Shown here piece by piece: positions 45,122-53,789 of a stretch of DNA of 64,000 nucleotides. Positions within the stretch are counted from its first letter, which is position 1. Each line of letters begins with the position of its first letter. Both the position numbers and the translations under genes were made by a program. The stretch comes from JAVVHH01 sp964613945. Its GTDB lineage: Bacteria; Pseudomonadota; Alphaproteobacteria; Acetobacterales; Acetobacteraceae. The stretch lies in assembly GCA_964613945.1 (NCBI GenBank), contig CAZTJC010000004.1, positions 62,001 through 126,000 on the forward strand. Direction: 5' to 3'. The notes below the pieces were generated by a model, which saw only the letters and a program-made list of their open reading frames with translations, had not been told where the DNA came from and ran no database searches.

Positions 45122-46822
45122 ATGCCATTTCCTGACTTCAACGCCGCCCTCACCGAAGCCCTCGCCGCGCGCAACTACGCCGAGCCGACGCCTGTCCAGA
45201 GCGCCGTCCTCGTCGATGAAGCCGAGGGCCGCGACCTGCTCGTTTCCGCCCAGACCGGCTCCGGCAAGACCGTCGCCTTCGGCCTCGCCTTCGCCCCCAC
45301 CCTGCTCGACGGCGCCGAACGCTTCGGCCCCGCCGCCGCCCCGCTCGCCCTCGTCATCGCCCCCACGCGCGAACTCGCCATCCAGGTGAAGGCCGAGCTG
45401 ACCTGGCTTTATGGCAAGACCGGCGCCCGCATCGCCTCGGCCGTTGGTGGCATGGACGCCCGCGCCGAGGCTCGTGCGCTCAGCGCCGGTGCGCACATCG
45501 TGGTGGGCACGCCGGGTCGCCTGAAAGACCACACCGAGCGCAAGCGCCTCGACCTCAGCCAGATCCGCGTCGCCGTGCTCGACGAAGCCGACGAGATGCT
45601 GGACATGGGCTTCAAGGACGAACTGGAGTTCCTGCTCGACGCCACGCCGCCCGAGCGCCGCACCCTGCTGTTCTCGGCCACAATCCCGAAAGAGATCGCG
45701 TTCCTGGCCAAGCGCTACCAGCGCAACAGCCTCCGCATCGACGTCGGCAGCCGCAACGAGCCGCACGGCGACATCGAATATCGGGCGATCACCGTCGCCC
45801 CGCACGACATCGAGCGCGCCGCCGTCAACGTGCTGCGCTATTTCGAGAGCGGCGCCGCCCTGGTGTTCTGCGCCACCCGCGAGGCCGTCCGCCGCCTCCA
45901 GGGCCGCCTGCTCGAGCGCGGCTTCGACGCCGTGGCCCTGTCCGGCGAACTGAGCCAGCACGAGCGCAACAGCGCCCTGCAATCCCTCAGGGACGGCCGC
46001 TCCCGCGTCTGCGTCTGCACGGACGTCGCGGCCCGCGGCCTCGACCTGCCGGCGCTCGACCTGGTCGTGCACGCCGACCTGCCGCGCGACAAGGAAACCA
46101 TGCTGCACCGCTCCGGCCGTACCGGTCGCGCCGGGCGCAAGGGCGTTTCCGTCGTCATCGTGCCGTTCCCGCGCAAGCGCCGCGCCGAGATGCTGTTTGC
46201 CTCCGCTGGCGTCGAGCCCGGCTGGTCCGACCCGCCGAGCGCCGACCTTATTGCCGCCCGCGACAACGAGCGCCTCCTGGAAGACAAGCGCCTTGCCGAG
46301 GAGCTGACCGACGAGGACAAAACCGCCGCGCAGGAGCTGCTGGAGAAGTTCTCCCCCGAGCAGCTCGCCGCCGCCGTGTCCCGCTTCTGGCGCGCCGAGC
46401 TGCCCGCCCCGGAGGACGGCTTCGCTGCCGCGCCACAGAGCTTCCGGAGCGAGCGCGTCCTCAGCGCCGCCCGCGAGAGAACGATGGATGGCGCCCCGCG
46501 CGACACCCGCCGCCCGTCCCGCGAGCCGATGCAGGGTGGCGTCTGGTTCCGCGTCTCGGTTGGCCGCAAGAACAACGCCGACCCGAAATGGCTGATCCCG
46601 CTGATCTGCCGCCAGGGCAACATCACCAAGGCCGAGATCGGCTCGATCCGCATCTTCGACGGTGAGACGAAATTCGAGATCCTCCCCGGTGCCGCCGCCG
46701 CCTTCACGGAAGCGGTCGGTTCGGCCGGCGCACACGACCCCAAGATCGAGCCCGCCCTCCCCCCCGGCGGTGCTCCGCAGCCCGGCGGCCGCCCGCGTCG
46801 CCCCGCCTACCGCGACAACTGA
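45122..46822 (+). CDS. DEAD-box RNA helicase, DbpA type
   Basis: 566 residues. Q motif PTPVQSAVL, Walker A AQTGSGKT, PTRELA, GTPGRL, DEAD, SATIP, ARGLDLP and HRSGRTGRAG are all intact. A C-terminal DbpA RNA-binding domain (about 465-530: GGVWFRVSVGRKNNADPKWL, ITKAEIGSIRIFDGETKFEI) indicates a ribosome-assembly helicase. It begins 12 bases after the enoyl-CoA hydratase gene. A REP-like hairpin follows the stop. Confidence 0.95.
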   Translation: MPFPDFNAALTEALAARNYAEPTPVQSAVLVDEAEGRDLLVSAQTGSGKTVAFGLAFAPTLLDGAERFGPAAAPLALVIAPTRELAIQVKAELTWLYGKTGARIASAVGGMDARAEARALSAGAHIVVGTPGRLKDHTERKRLDLSQIRVAVLDEADEMLDMGFKDELEFLLDATPPERRTLLFSATIPKEIAFLAKRYQRNSLRIDVGSRNEPHGDIEYRAITVAPHDIERAAVNVLRYFESGAALVFCATREAVRRLQGRLLERGFDAVALSGELSQHERNSALQSLRDGRSRVCVCTDVAARGLDLPALDLVVHADLPRDKETMLHRSGRTGRAGRKGVSVVIVPFPRKRRAEMLFASAGVEPGWSDPPSADLIAARDNERLLEDKRLAEELTDEDKTAAQELLEKFSPEQLAAAVSRFWRAELPAPEDGFAAAPQSFRSERVLSAARERTMDGAPRDTRRPSREPMQGGVWFRVSVGRKNNADPKWLIPLICRQGNITKAEIGSIRIFDGETKFEILPGAAAAFTEAVGSAGAHDPKIEPALPPGGAPQPGGRPRRPAYRDN

Positions 46823-46830
46823 CCCTGAAG

Positions 46831-46857
46831 ACCCTCTCCCGCTGGCGGGAGAGAGTT
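46831..46857. repeat. REP-like palindrome, copy 1
   Basis: CTCTCCCGC and GCGGGAGAG (46834-46842, 46845-46853) form a 9-base stem with a two-base loop, with partial pairing beyond. The same core occurs at 57665-57698. It lies just after the helicase stop and may serve as a terminator or transcript-stabilising element. Confidence 0.65.
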
Positions 46858-46951
46858 CCTCTGCCAGCCGCCGCTTCCACTCACGCCTTTATGCACTGAC
46901 CCCGGCACCGCGCGTCCCCACACAGAGAGCATGCTTTCTGTAAGGACGCCG

Positions 46952-48043
46952 ATGCTTTCCAAATCCGCCACGCTCGCCTTGGTCGCGCTCCTGGCCGCCG
47001 CTCCCCTCGCCAACGCCGCCGACGCACCGAAGCTAACGGAGGTTGCCCGCTTCGATCACCAAGCCACTGGCGTCGCCATCACCGCCGATGGCCGCCGCTT
47101 CGTCAATTTCCCGCGCTGGACCGAGGACTCCCCCGTCTCCGTCGCTGAAGTGCTGCGGGACGGCACGCTCCGCCCTTATCCGGATGCCAAATGGAATAGC
47201 TGGCGCAACCTCAAGGCCAACGAGATGGCCCCGGGCGACTACTTCGTCTGCGTCCAGTCCATCGTCCCCGACGGCCACGGCAACCTGTGGGTCGTCGATC
47301 CCGGCGCCCCCGGCAACGAGCGCATCCTGCCGCAGGCCCCCAAGCTGGTCCGCATCGACCTCAAGACCAACGCCGTCACCAAGGTGATCCCCGTCCCCGC
47401 CGACGTCGCGCTGCAGGGCAGCTACCTCAACGACATCCGCTTCTCGCCCGACGGCCACACCGGCTATCTCACCGATAGCGGCACCAAGGGCGCCATCGTC
47501 GTCGTCGATCTCGAGAGCGGCAAGAGCTGGCGCGCGCTGGACGGCCACGCCTCCACCCAGCTCGACAAGACCGTCACCGTCGCCATCGAGGGCAAGCCGC
47601 TCCGCCGCCCCGACAACCGCCAGCCCGCCTTTGGCGTCGACGGCATCGCCATCTCCAACGACGGCGCCACGCTCTACTACCAGGCGCTCGAGGGTAAGAC
47701 GCTCTACTCGATCCCAACCGCCAAGCTTGCCGATGGCGTGACCGAGTCCGACCGTGCCGCCGCCGTGGTCACCGTCGCTCCCACCCAGGTCACCGACGGC
47801 CTGTGGATGAGCAAGGCCGGCGTGCTCTACATCACCTCGCCGTCGGATTATTCGATCAAGCGCCTCGACGGCAACAAGGTCGAGACCGTGCTGACCGACA
47901 AGCGCCTCCGCTGGCCCGACACCTTCTCCGAAGGCCCGGACGGCACGATCTACGTCACCGCCAGCCACATCCAGGACACGTCCTGGTTCAAGCCCGGTGC
48001 CTCCATCTCGCAAAAGACGGAACTCTTCTCCTTCAAGCCCTAA
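46952..48043 (+). CDS. Secreted beta-propeller protein, major royal jelly/yellow family
   Basis: 363 residues. A signal peptide (MLSKSATLALVALLAAAPLANA, about 22 residues) precedes a beta-propeller with WNSWRN, DGHGNLWVVDPGAPGNE, LNDIRFSPDGHTGYLTDSG, FGVDGIAISNDGATLYYQAL and RWPDTFSEGPDGTIYVTASH. This is the MRJP/yellow (gluconolactonase-like) family; a catalytic activity has rarely been shown. ATG 46952 has AAGGA five bases upstream and is preferred over ATG 46931. Confidence 0.9.
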   Translation: MLSKSATLALVALLAAAPLANAADAPKLTEVARFDHQATGVAITADGRRFVNFPRWTEDSPVSVAEVLRDGTLRPYPDAKWNSWRNLKANEMAPGDYFVCVQSIVPDGHGNLWVVDPGAPGNERILPQAPKLVRIDLKTNAVTKVIPVPADVALQGSYLNDIRFSPDGHTGYLTDSGTKGAIVVVDLESGKSWRALDGHASTQLDKTVTVAIEGKPLRRPDNRQPAFGVDGIAISNDGATLYYQALEGKTLYSIPTAKLADGVTESDRAAAVVTVAPTQVTDGLWMSKAGVLYITSPSDYSIKRLDGNKVETVLTDKRLRWPDTFSEGPDGTIYVTASHIQDTSWFKPGASISQKTELFSFKP

Positions 48044-48049
48044 CTGACC

Positions 48050-48967
48050 TCACGGCGAGAGCCCGGCGTCCCACGCCGGGCTCTCGCCGAAGCACTCGGC
48101 CAATGCATCCACGCAAAGCCGCACTTTCGGCGCCAGATGCCGCCCCGACGGGAACACCGCATACAGTCCCAGCATCGGCAACGCCCACTCGGCCAGCACC
48201 TGCCGCACCCGCCCATCCCGCAATGCCTCGCCCGCGATGAACGTCGGCGTCACCAGCACCCCCGCCTCCGCGATCGCCGCCTCCAGCAGCGCCTCGCCGT
48301 TATTGGCGGCGAACCGTCCCTGCATCTCCACCGCCACGCTCTGCCCGCCCGGCCCCACGAACCGCGCGACCCGGCCTCCCCGCGCATACGCATAGGTCAG
48401 GCACTCATGCCCGCTCAGCGCCTCCGGCCGCTCTGGCACCCCGCGCCGCGCCAGGTAGCCCGGTGCCGCCACCACGGCGAGCCGGCACGGCGCCAACCGC
48501 CGCGCCACCAGCGTGCTATCCGCCAACTGTCCGATCCGCAGCGCCAGATCGAACCCCTCCTCCACCAGATCCACCACCCGGTCGTTCAGCGTCAACTCGA
48601 TCGCCACCCCCGGATGCGCCGCCCCGAACCGTGCCAGCGCCGCCGCCAGGTACCGGCTCCCGAACACCATCGGCGCGCTGATCCGCAGCGTCCCCACCGG
48701 TTCGGCCTGCCGGTCCGTCACCGCTGCCTCCGCCGCCGCCAACTCCTCCAGCACCGCGACCGCCCGCGGGTGGAACACGGTCCCCGCCTCCGTCAGGCTC
48801 TGCGTCGCCGTTGACCGGTTCAGCAGCCGCGCCCCCAGCCGATCCTCCAGCGCCCGCAAGTATCGCCCCACCATCGCCGGCGTGATGCCGATCAGCCGCG
48901 CCGCGCCCGCCTGGCTGCCGCATTCGACCGTCCGCACGAAGGCAGTGAGTTCGCCGATCTGATCCAT
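48050..48967 (-). CDS. LysR-family transcriptional regulator
   Basis: 305 residues. N-terminal winged HTH with FVRTVECGSQAGAARLIGITPAMVGRYLRALEDRLG-type sequence (residues 9-45) and a periplasmic-binding-like effector domain (PVGTLRISAPMVFGSRYL and EGFDLALRIGQL). It belongs to the CrgA/DsdC-like branch with GTLRIS. Divergent from VOC-DoxX-DUF7002, with a palindrome two bases in front of its start codon, so it probably controls that operon and itself. Confidence 0.95.
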   Translation of the reverse strand: MDQIGELTAFVRTVECGSQAGAARLIGITPAMVGRYLRALEDRLGARLLNRSTATQSLTEAGTVFHPRAVAVLEELAAAEAAVTDRQAEPVGTLRISAPMVFGSRYLAAALARFGAAHPGVAIELTLNDRVVDLVEEGFDLALRIGQLADSTLVARRLAPCRLAVVAAPGYLARRGVPERPEALSGHECLTYAYARGGRVARFVGPGGQSVAVEMQGRFAANNGEALLEAAIAEAGVLVTPTFIAGEALRDGRVRQVLAEWALPMLGLYAVFPSGRHLAPKVRLCVDALAECFGESPAWDAGLSP

Positions 48968-48968
48968 G

Positions 48969-48991
48969 GCTCGATACTAACGGTATCGAGC
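48969..48991. promoter_or_regulatory. Putative LysR operator (9-bp inverted repeat)
   Basis: GCTCGATAC (48969-48977) and GTATCGAGC (48983-48991) are an exact inverted repeat with spacer TAACG. A further half-site GGTATCG occurs about 30 bases to the right. It lies in the 77-base divergent interval, immediately before the regulator start and 54 bases before the VOC start, the normal place for LysR autoregulation. Confidence 0.6.
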
Positions 48992-49044
48992 ATCACGAAA
49001 AACGCGGCATTGCCGGTATCGCCGGGCAGTTTCATATCGGGTCC

Positions 49045-49812
49045 ATGTTGGACATCGACTCCGTCACCCTGGACGTCCGCGACCTCGACCGCGTCGCCCG
49101 CTTCTATCAGGAGGTGATCGGCCTCGCCCCGATCGCATCCGACACATCCTCCGTCTCCCTCGGCGTCGGCGGCCGCAAACTCCTGCTGCTGCAACACCGC
49201 CCCGACCTCCGCCCCGTCGACCCCGCCGGCGCCGGCCTGTTCCACACCGCCTTTCTGCTGCCCACCCGCGCCGACCTCGGCCACTGGCTCACCCACGCCG
49301 CCGCCAGCGGCATCACCCTCCAGGGCGCCGCCGACCACCTCGTCAGCGAGGCCGTCTACCTGGCCGACCCGGAAGGCAACGGCATCGAAATCTATGCCGA
49401 CCGCCCCCGCGCCGCCTGGCACTGGGAAAACACGCAAGTCGTCATGGCCAATGCCCGCCTGGACCTCCGCGCCCTCATGGCCCTCGACCCGGCCCCCTGG
49501 CGCGGCGCCCCCGCCGGCACGGTCATCGGCCACGTCCATCTCCAGGTCGGCGACCTCGCCGCCGCCGAACCCTTCTACGTCGCCGGCCTCGGCCTCGACA
49601 TCACCCGGCGCATGCCGCAAGCCCTGTTCATCTCGGCCGACGGCTACCATCACCACCTCGCCCTCAACACCTGGAACAGCGCCGGCGCCGGTCCCCGCGA
49701 CCCCAACCACGCCGGCCTCGCGGCCGTCACCCTGCGCACGCCCTCCCCCCAGCCGCCGATGATCGACCCCTGGGGCACCACCATCGCTTTCACGACCGGA
49801 GACCACCCATGA
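49045..49812 (+). CDS. VOC-family dioxygenase, CatE-like (catechol 2,3-dioxygenase type)
   Basis: 255 residues with two VOC modules. The first has VTLDVRDLDRVARFYQEVIGL, FHTAFLLPTRADLGHWL and the metal-type DPEGNGIEIYADRP; the second GHVHLQVGDLAAAEPFYVAGLG and YHHHLALNTW. Layout matches CatE-type ring-cleaving enzymes. First gene of an operon with DoxX and DUF7002 genes, facing the LysR gene; suggests response to an aromatic or quinone compound. Confidence 0.92.
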   Translation: MLDIDSVTLDVRDLDRVARFYQEVIGLAPIASDTSSVSLGVGGRKLLLLQHRPDLRPVDPAGAGLFHTAFLLPTRADLGHWLTHAAASGITLQGAADHLVSEAVYLADPEGNGIEIYADRPRAAWHWENTQVVMANARLDLRALMALDPAPWRGAPAGTVIGHVHLQVGDLAAAEPFYVAGLGLDITRRMPQALFISADGYHHHLALNTWNSAGAGPRDPNHAGLAAVTLRTPSPQPPMIDPWGTTIAFTTGDHP

Positions 49813-50246
49813 GCACCACGACCACGACCACAGCCTACCCGACCGCCACCAGCTTCGACGTCTGGGCCCCCCGCGCCCTGGCCGCCCTGCGCATCATGGC
49901 CGGGCTGCTATTCATCGAGCACGGCACCCAGAAGCTGTTCGCCTTCCCGGTCGCCCCGGCCTTCCCGTTGCCGAGTGCCTTCAGCCTGCTGTGGATCGGC
50001 GCCATCCTCGAATCCGTCGGCGGCCTGCTGATCGTGCTCGGCCTCTTCACCCGCCCGGTCGCCTTCCTCCTGGCCGGCGAGATGGCCGTCGCCTACTTCA
50101 TGTTCCACGCCCCACGCGGCTTCTTCCCGCTCGTCAACGGCGGCGAAGGCGCGATCCTCTACTGCTTCATCTTCCTCTACCTCGCCGCCGCCGGCGCCGG
50201 TGCCTGGTCGCTGGACGGCGCCCGCCTCCGCACCGTTCGCCATTGA
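49809..50246 (+). CDS. DoxX family membrane protein
   Basis: 145 residues, four membrane segments. Contains LRIMAGLLFIEHGTQKLFAF, LESVGGLLIVLGLFTRPVAFLLAGEMAVAYF and HAPRGFFPLVNGGEGAILYCFIF-like sequence, typical of DoxX/DoxD quinol-oxidase-related proteins. Overlaps the VOC gene by four bases (ATGA), so co-translated; often paired with dioxygenases in aromatic or quinone defence. Confidence 0.93.
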   Translation: MSTTTTTTAYPTATSFDVWAPRALAALRIMAGLLFIEHGTQKLFAFPVAPAFPLPSAFSLLWIGAILESVGGLLIVLGLFTRPVAFLLAGEMAVAYFMFHAPRGFFPLVNGGEGAILYCFIFLYLAAAGAGAWSLDGARLRTVRH

Positions 50247-50878
50247 CCGACGCCGAACTCCACGACCTCGTCCGCGCCAGCCCCACGCTCTTCCACATGG
50301 CCGAGCGTGGGGCCTGGCCCGCCATCGAGCGCCACGGCCTGCTCAGCACCTCCGCCCTACTCGACCTCTACGGCGTCACCGGCGCCGCCCGCGACGCCAT
50401 AGAAGCCTCCCGCCGTCCCGAAGGTACGGTCCTGACCCGGCCCGGCCTCCCCGCGGTCACCGTCCGCGACCAGAAGCCGATGACCGACCGCGCCCTCGAG
50501 CGCTGCCTCACCGGCGGCATGACCCCGCCCGACTGGTATCGCCTGCTCAACGGCAGGGTGTTCTTCTGGCTTTCCGAAGCGCGCCTGGCCAAGCTGCTCG
50601 GCGCCCGCCCCTACCGCGACGGCGAGCACGACGTCCTGGAACTCGACACTGCCCGCCTCGTCGACGCCTATCGCGACCGCATCACCCTGAGCCGCATCAA
50701 CAGCGGCAGCACCATCCGCAAAGCCGCCCCCCGCGGCCCCGATACCTTCCGCACCATCGCCGACTACCCGATCCGCCCCGGCCGCGAACGCGCCGTGGAA
50801 CTCGCCGTCACCGGCGGCGTCCCCGACATCGCCCGCTTCGTCATCCGCGTGACCCGGCGCCGCGCCGCGTCTACCTAA
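50243..50878 (+). CDS. DUF7002 family protein
   Basis: 211 residues. After a TTG start overlapping the DoxX stop (TTGA), the protein reads LTDAELHDLVRASPTLFHMAERGAWPAI, with GLLSTSALLDLYGV, VFFWLSEARLAKLLGA and YRDRITLSRINSGST. This matches a family of unknown function resembling ADP-ribose/RNA 2'-phosphotransferase-like folds by eye; the comparison is weak. Third gene of the LysR-facing operon. Its TAA stop is shared with lutC (50875-50878). Confidence 0.75.
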   Translation: MTDAELHDLVRASPTLFHMAERGAWPAIERHGLLSTSALLDLYGVTGAARDAIEASRRPEGTVLTRPGLPAVTVRDQKPMTDRALERCLTGGMTPPDWYRLLNGRVFFWLSEARLAKLLGARPYRDGEHDVLELDTARLVDAYRDRITLSRINSGSTIRKAAPRGPDTFRTIADYPIRPGRERAVELAVTGGVPDIARFVIRVTRRRAAST

Positions 50879-51567
50879 TCGGTGTGCCGCAGCGCCGCCG
50901 GGTCATCCTCGATCAGCACGATGTGCAGCCGCCGCGGCCCATGCGCGCCCAACTCCAGCGTCTGCTCGATATCCGCCGACCGCGACGGCCCCGTCACCCA
51001 CATCACGTTGCGCGGCATCCCGCCCATCTCCGCCCGCAACAGATCCCACGCATCCTCGTACGGCCCCACGATCCGCGATGCCCGCAACACGGCCACCGCC
51101 GTATCCGGCAAAAGGTTGATCGTCACCGGCCGCTCCGGCGCACTCGGAAACATCAGCGTCCCAGTCTCAGCAACCGCCGCGAACGCATGCTGCACGCTGA
51201 CCAGGTCGGTATCCTCCGCCCGACCCATCCAGATCCGCAGCATGGGCCGATCCTCCCACGGGATCGCCTGCAACTCCGGATGCGGCGACATCACCATCTC
51301 GCCCGGCAGGTTGTGCGACGCCAAGTAGTCAGCCACCGCTCCCGGCACCGATGCCGCGTCCGGCACCCGGTCCACCGTGCCGAACTCCTTTTCCACGTTG
51401 CGCACGAACAGGTCGATCTGATCCGCCCGCGGCACCTGGCTCCGCTCCGGTATCAAATGCCGTGGATGGCTGGCCAATCGCCCGCCCAGCATCGCCTGCT
51501 GGTCCCCCGGCAGCTCCCCTCGGCGCAGGCTGCGCCGGATGCTGCCCAACACGGCTTCCTTAGTCAT
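50875..51567 (-). CDS. lutC: Lactate utilisation protein LutC (LUD domain)
   Basis: 230 residues. LUD-domain protein: NLPGEMVMSPHPEL, DLVSVQHAFAAVAETGTLMF, VTGPSRSADIEQTLELGAHGPR. The last motif is characteristic. Part of the LutABC L-lactate oxidase complex, electron entry to respiration. ATG 51567 overlaps the lutB stop by four bases. Confidence 0.93.
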   Translation of the reverse strand: MTKEAVLGSIRRSLRRGELPGDQQAMLGGRLASHPRHLIPERSQVPRADQIDLFVRNVEKEFGTVDRVPDAASVPGAVADYLASHNLPGEMVMSPHPELQAIPWEDRPMLRIWMGRAEDTDLVSVQHAFAAVAETGTLMFPSAPERPVTINLLPDTAVAVLRASRIVGPYEDAWDLLRAEMGGMPRNVMWVTGPSRSADIEQTLELGAHGPRRLHIVLIEDDPAALRHTD

Positions 51568-52994
51568 GCCCGCTGCCGAGCCTTCTGCTGCTTCTTGTAT
51601 TGCGCGAAGAACGTCGCCCCCTCCGGCGCCGGCAGGTCCCGCCCCCCGGTCCAGCCTCCCGCGAACGGCAACGACGCGAACCGCCCCTTCTTTCGCCCCA
51701 TCAACCCCAGCCCGAACGCCCCCAGCCGCGTCGCTGCCCGATACCAGCCCGGCCGCCGTGCGAACCACGCCCACAGCGCCAGATTGCTCCGCGTCGCCTT
51801 GGGCGTCAGATGCCGCTCGAACTCCCGCTCTCGCCAATGCCGCATCATCTTCGGCAACGGGATCTTCACCGGGCACACGCTCTCGCACTTGCCGCAGAAC
51901 GTGCTGGCATTCGGCAACTGCGCCGACTTGTCCACCCCGATCAGGCTCGGCGTCAGCACCGACCCCATCGGCCCCGGATACACCCAGCCATACGCATGCC
52001 CGCCCACCGCGCCATACACCGGGCAATGGTTCATGCACGCCGCGCACCGGATGCAGCGCAGCATCTCCTGGAACTCGGTTCCCAGCATCGCCGACCGCCC
52101 GTTATCGATCAGCACCACATGATACTGCTCCGGCCCGTCCAGATCCGCCGGCCGCCGCACCCCCGTGCTGAACGTCGTGTAGACGGAGAAATCCTGCCCC
52201 GTTGCCGACCGCGCCAGCAGCCGCAACAGGCTGGTCGCGTCCTCCAGCGTCGGCACGCATTTCTCGATGGACGCCAGCACCACGTGCACCCGCGGCAGCG
52301 TCTGTGTCAGGTCGCCATTGCCCTCATTGGTCACGATCACCGAGCTGCCGGTCTCGGCAATCAGGAAGTTAGCCCCCGTGATCCCCACATCCGCCGCCAG
52401 GAACTTCGACCTGAGTCGCGACCGCGCCTCCGTCAGAATGTCCCGCCGCTCACCGAACACCCGGTCCACCGGCAGGTCCGTGTGCGACAACCGGAACTGC
52501 GCCTCCCAATCCTCCCGGTTCAGATGAAACGCGGGGGCAATGATGTGGCTCGGCGTCTCGTCCCGCAGCTGGATGATGTACTCGCCCAGATCCGTCTCGA
52601 TCGGCGCGATCCCGTGCTTCGACAGATGCGCGTTGATCCCCAACTCCTCGGAGATCATCGACTTCCCCTTGGTCACCGTCTTGGCACCAACATCGCGGCA
52701 GATGCCCAGCACGATCTCGCGCGCCTCGTCCGCATCCGCGGCCCAGTGCACGACCCCACCGGCCCGGTTCACGTTCGCCTCGAACTGCTCGAGGTAGAAA
52801 TCCAGGTTCGCCAGCGCGTGGTCCTTGATCTCCCGCCCGATCTCCCGCAGCCGTTCGAACTCCGGCAGATTCGCCACCGCCGCCGACCGCCGCGCGATGA
52901 ACTGCGGCTTGCTGAACGCCAGCGCCTTCTGCAGCCCGGCATCCTCCATCGCCGCCGTCGCATTCTGCTTGAACTTCGTCGACGTGATCTGCAT
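51564..52994 (-). CDS. lutB: Lactate utilisation protein LutB (iron-sulfur)
   Basis: 476 residues. N-terminal LUD domain (KTVTKGKSMISEELGINAHL, TGANFLIAETGSSVIVTNEGN) and two 4Fe-4S motifs, CIRCAACMNHCPVYG and CGKCESVCPVKIPLP, then a C-terminal region for LutA contacts. Complete. ATG 52994 overlaps the lutA stop by one base (TGATG). Confidence 0.95.
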   Translation of the reverse strand: MQITSTKFKQNATAAMEDAGLQKALAFSKPQFIARRSAAVANLPEFERLREIGREIKDHALANLDFYLEQFEANVNRAGGVVHWAADADEAREIVLGICRDVGAKTVTKGKSMISEELGINAHLSKHGIAPIETDLGEYIIQLRDETPSHIIAPAFHLNREDWEAQFRLSHTDLPVDRVFGERRDILTEARSRLRSKFLAADVGITGANFLIAETGSSVIVTNEGNGDLTQTLPRVHVVLASIEKCVPTLEDATSLLRLLARSATGQDFSVYTTFSTGVRRPADLDGPEQYHVVLIDNGRSAMLGTEFQEMLRCIRCAACMNHCPVYGAVGGHAYGWVYPGPMGSVLTPSLIGVDKSAQLPNASTFCGKCESVCPVKIPLPKMMRHWREREFERHLTPKATRSNLALWAWFARRPGWYRAATRLGAFGLGLMGRKKGRFASLPFAGGWTGGRDLPAPEGATFFAQYKKQQKARQRA

Positions 52995-53770
52995 CAGCGT
53001 ACTTCCTCCGGCTGCCCGATCGGCGGCGCCTCGTCCGTCATGTTGGCCAGAACCTCCGCCACGTGCCGGACCGCGATCCCGCTTCCCAGCCGGCTCAGCC
53101 GCCCCGCCATGTTCAACAGGCATCCCATATCGCCCGAGAGCAGCGTATCCGCCCCGGTCGCCATCACGTCCGCCGCCTTGTCGCTCACCATCCGGGTCGA
53201 GATGTCCGGGTACTTTATGCAGAACGTGCCACCAAACCCGCAGCACACCTCCGGGTCCACCATCTCCCGCAACTCGACCCCGGTCACGCTTCGCAGCAAC
53301 GCCCGCGGCTGCGCCTTGACCCCCATCTCCCGCAGTCCGGCGCACGAATCGTGATACGTCACCCGCCCCGAATACAGCGCCGGCACCCGGTCCACTTTCA
53401 TCACGTCGGTCAGGAAACTCACCAGCTCATAGGTCCTGCCCGCCAGAGCATCCGCCTCCGCCCGCAAGTTCGGATCGTCGCCCATCAACTCCGGCAGGTG
53501 ATGCCGGATCATGCCGCCGCATGACCCCGACGGCACCACCACGTAATCGAACCCTCGGAACGCCGCGATCACCTGCCGCCCCAGATCCCGCGCCGTCGCC
53601 CGATCCCCGGAATTGTACGCTGGCTGCCCGCAGCACGTCTGCAGCGCCGGCACCTCCACGACGCATCCGGCCTCCTCAAGCAGCTTGATCGCCGCGAACC
53701 CCACACTCGGCCGGTGCAGGTCCACCAGGCAGGTCACATACAATCCAACGCGCGGTTTAGCTTGAGCCAT
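52994..53770 (-). CDS. lutA: Lactate utilisation protein LutA (CCG domains)
   Basis: 258 residues. Two cysteine-rich CCG domains: CCGQPAYNSG, GSCGGMIRH, YHDSCAGLREMG, CCGFGGTFCIKYP and DMGCLLNMAG. Starts GLYVTCLVDLHRPSVGFA, the family-typical N-terminus. First gene of lutABC, 19 bases after the methyltransferase-like gene on the same strand. No FadR-type lutR regulator is seen beside it. Confidence 0.95.
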   Translation of the reverse strand: MAQAKPRVGLYVTCLVDLHRPSVGFAAIKLLEEAGCVVEVPALQTCCGQPAYNSGDRATARDLGRQVIAAFRGFDYVVVPSGSCGGMIRHHLPELMGDDPNLRAEADALAGRTYELVSFLTDVMKVDRVPALYSGRVTYHDSCAGLREMGVKAQPRALLRSVTGVELREMVDPEVCCGFGGTFCIKYPDISTRMVSDKAADVMATGADTLLSGDMGCLLNMAGRLSRLGSGIAVRHVAEVLANMTDEAPPIGQPEEVR

Positions 53771-53789
53771 CCCTCAACCTAGGAGCGCT

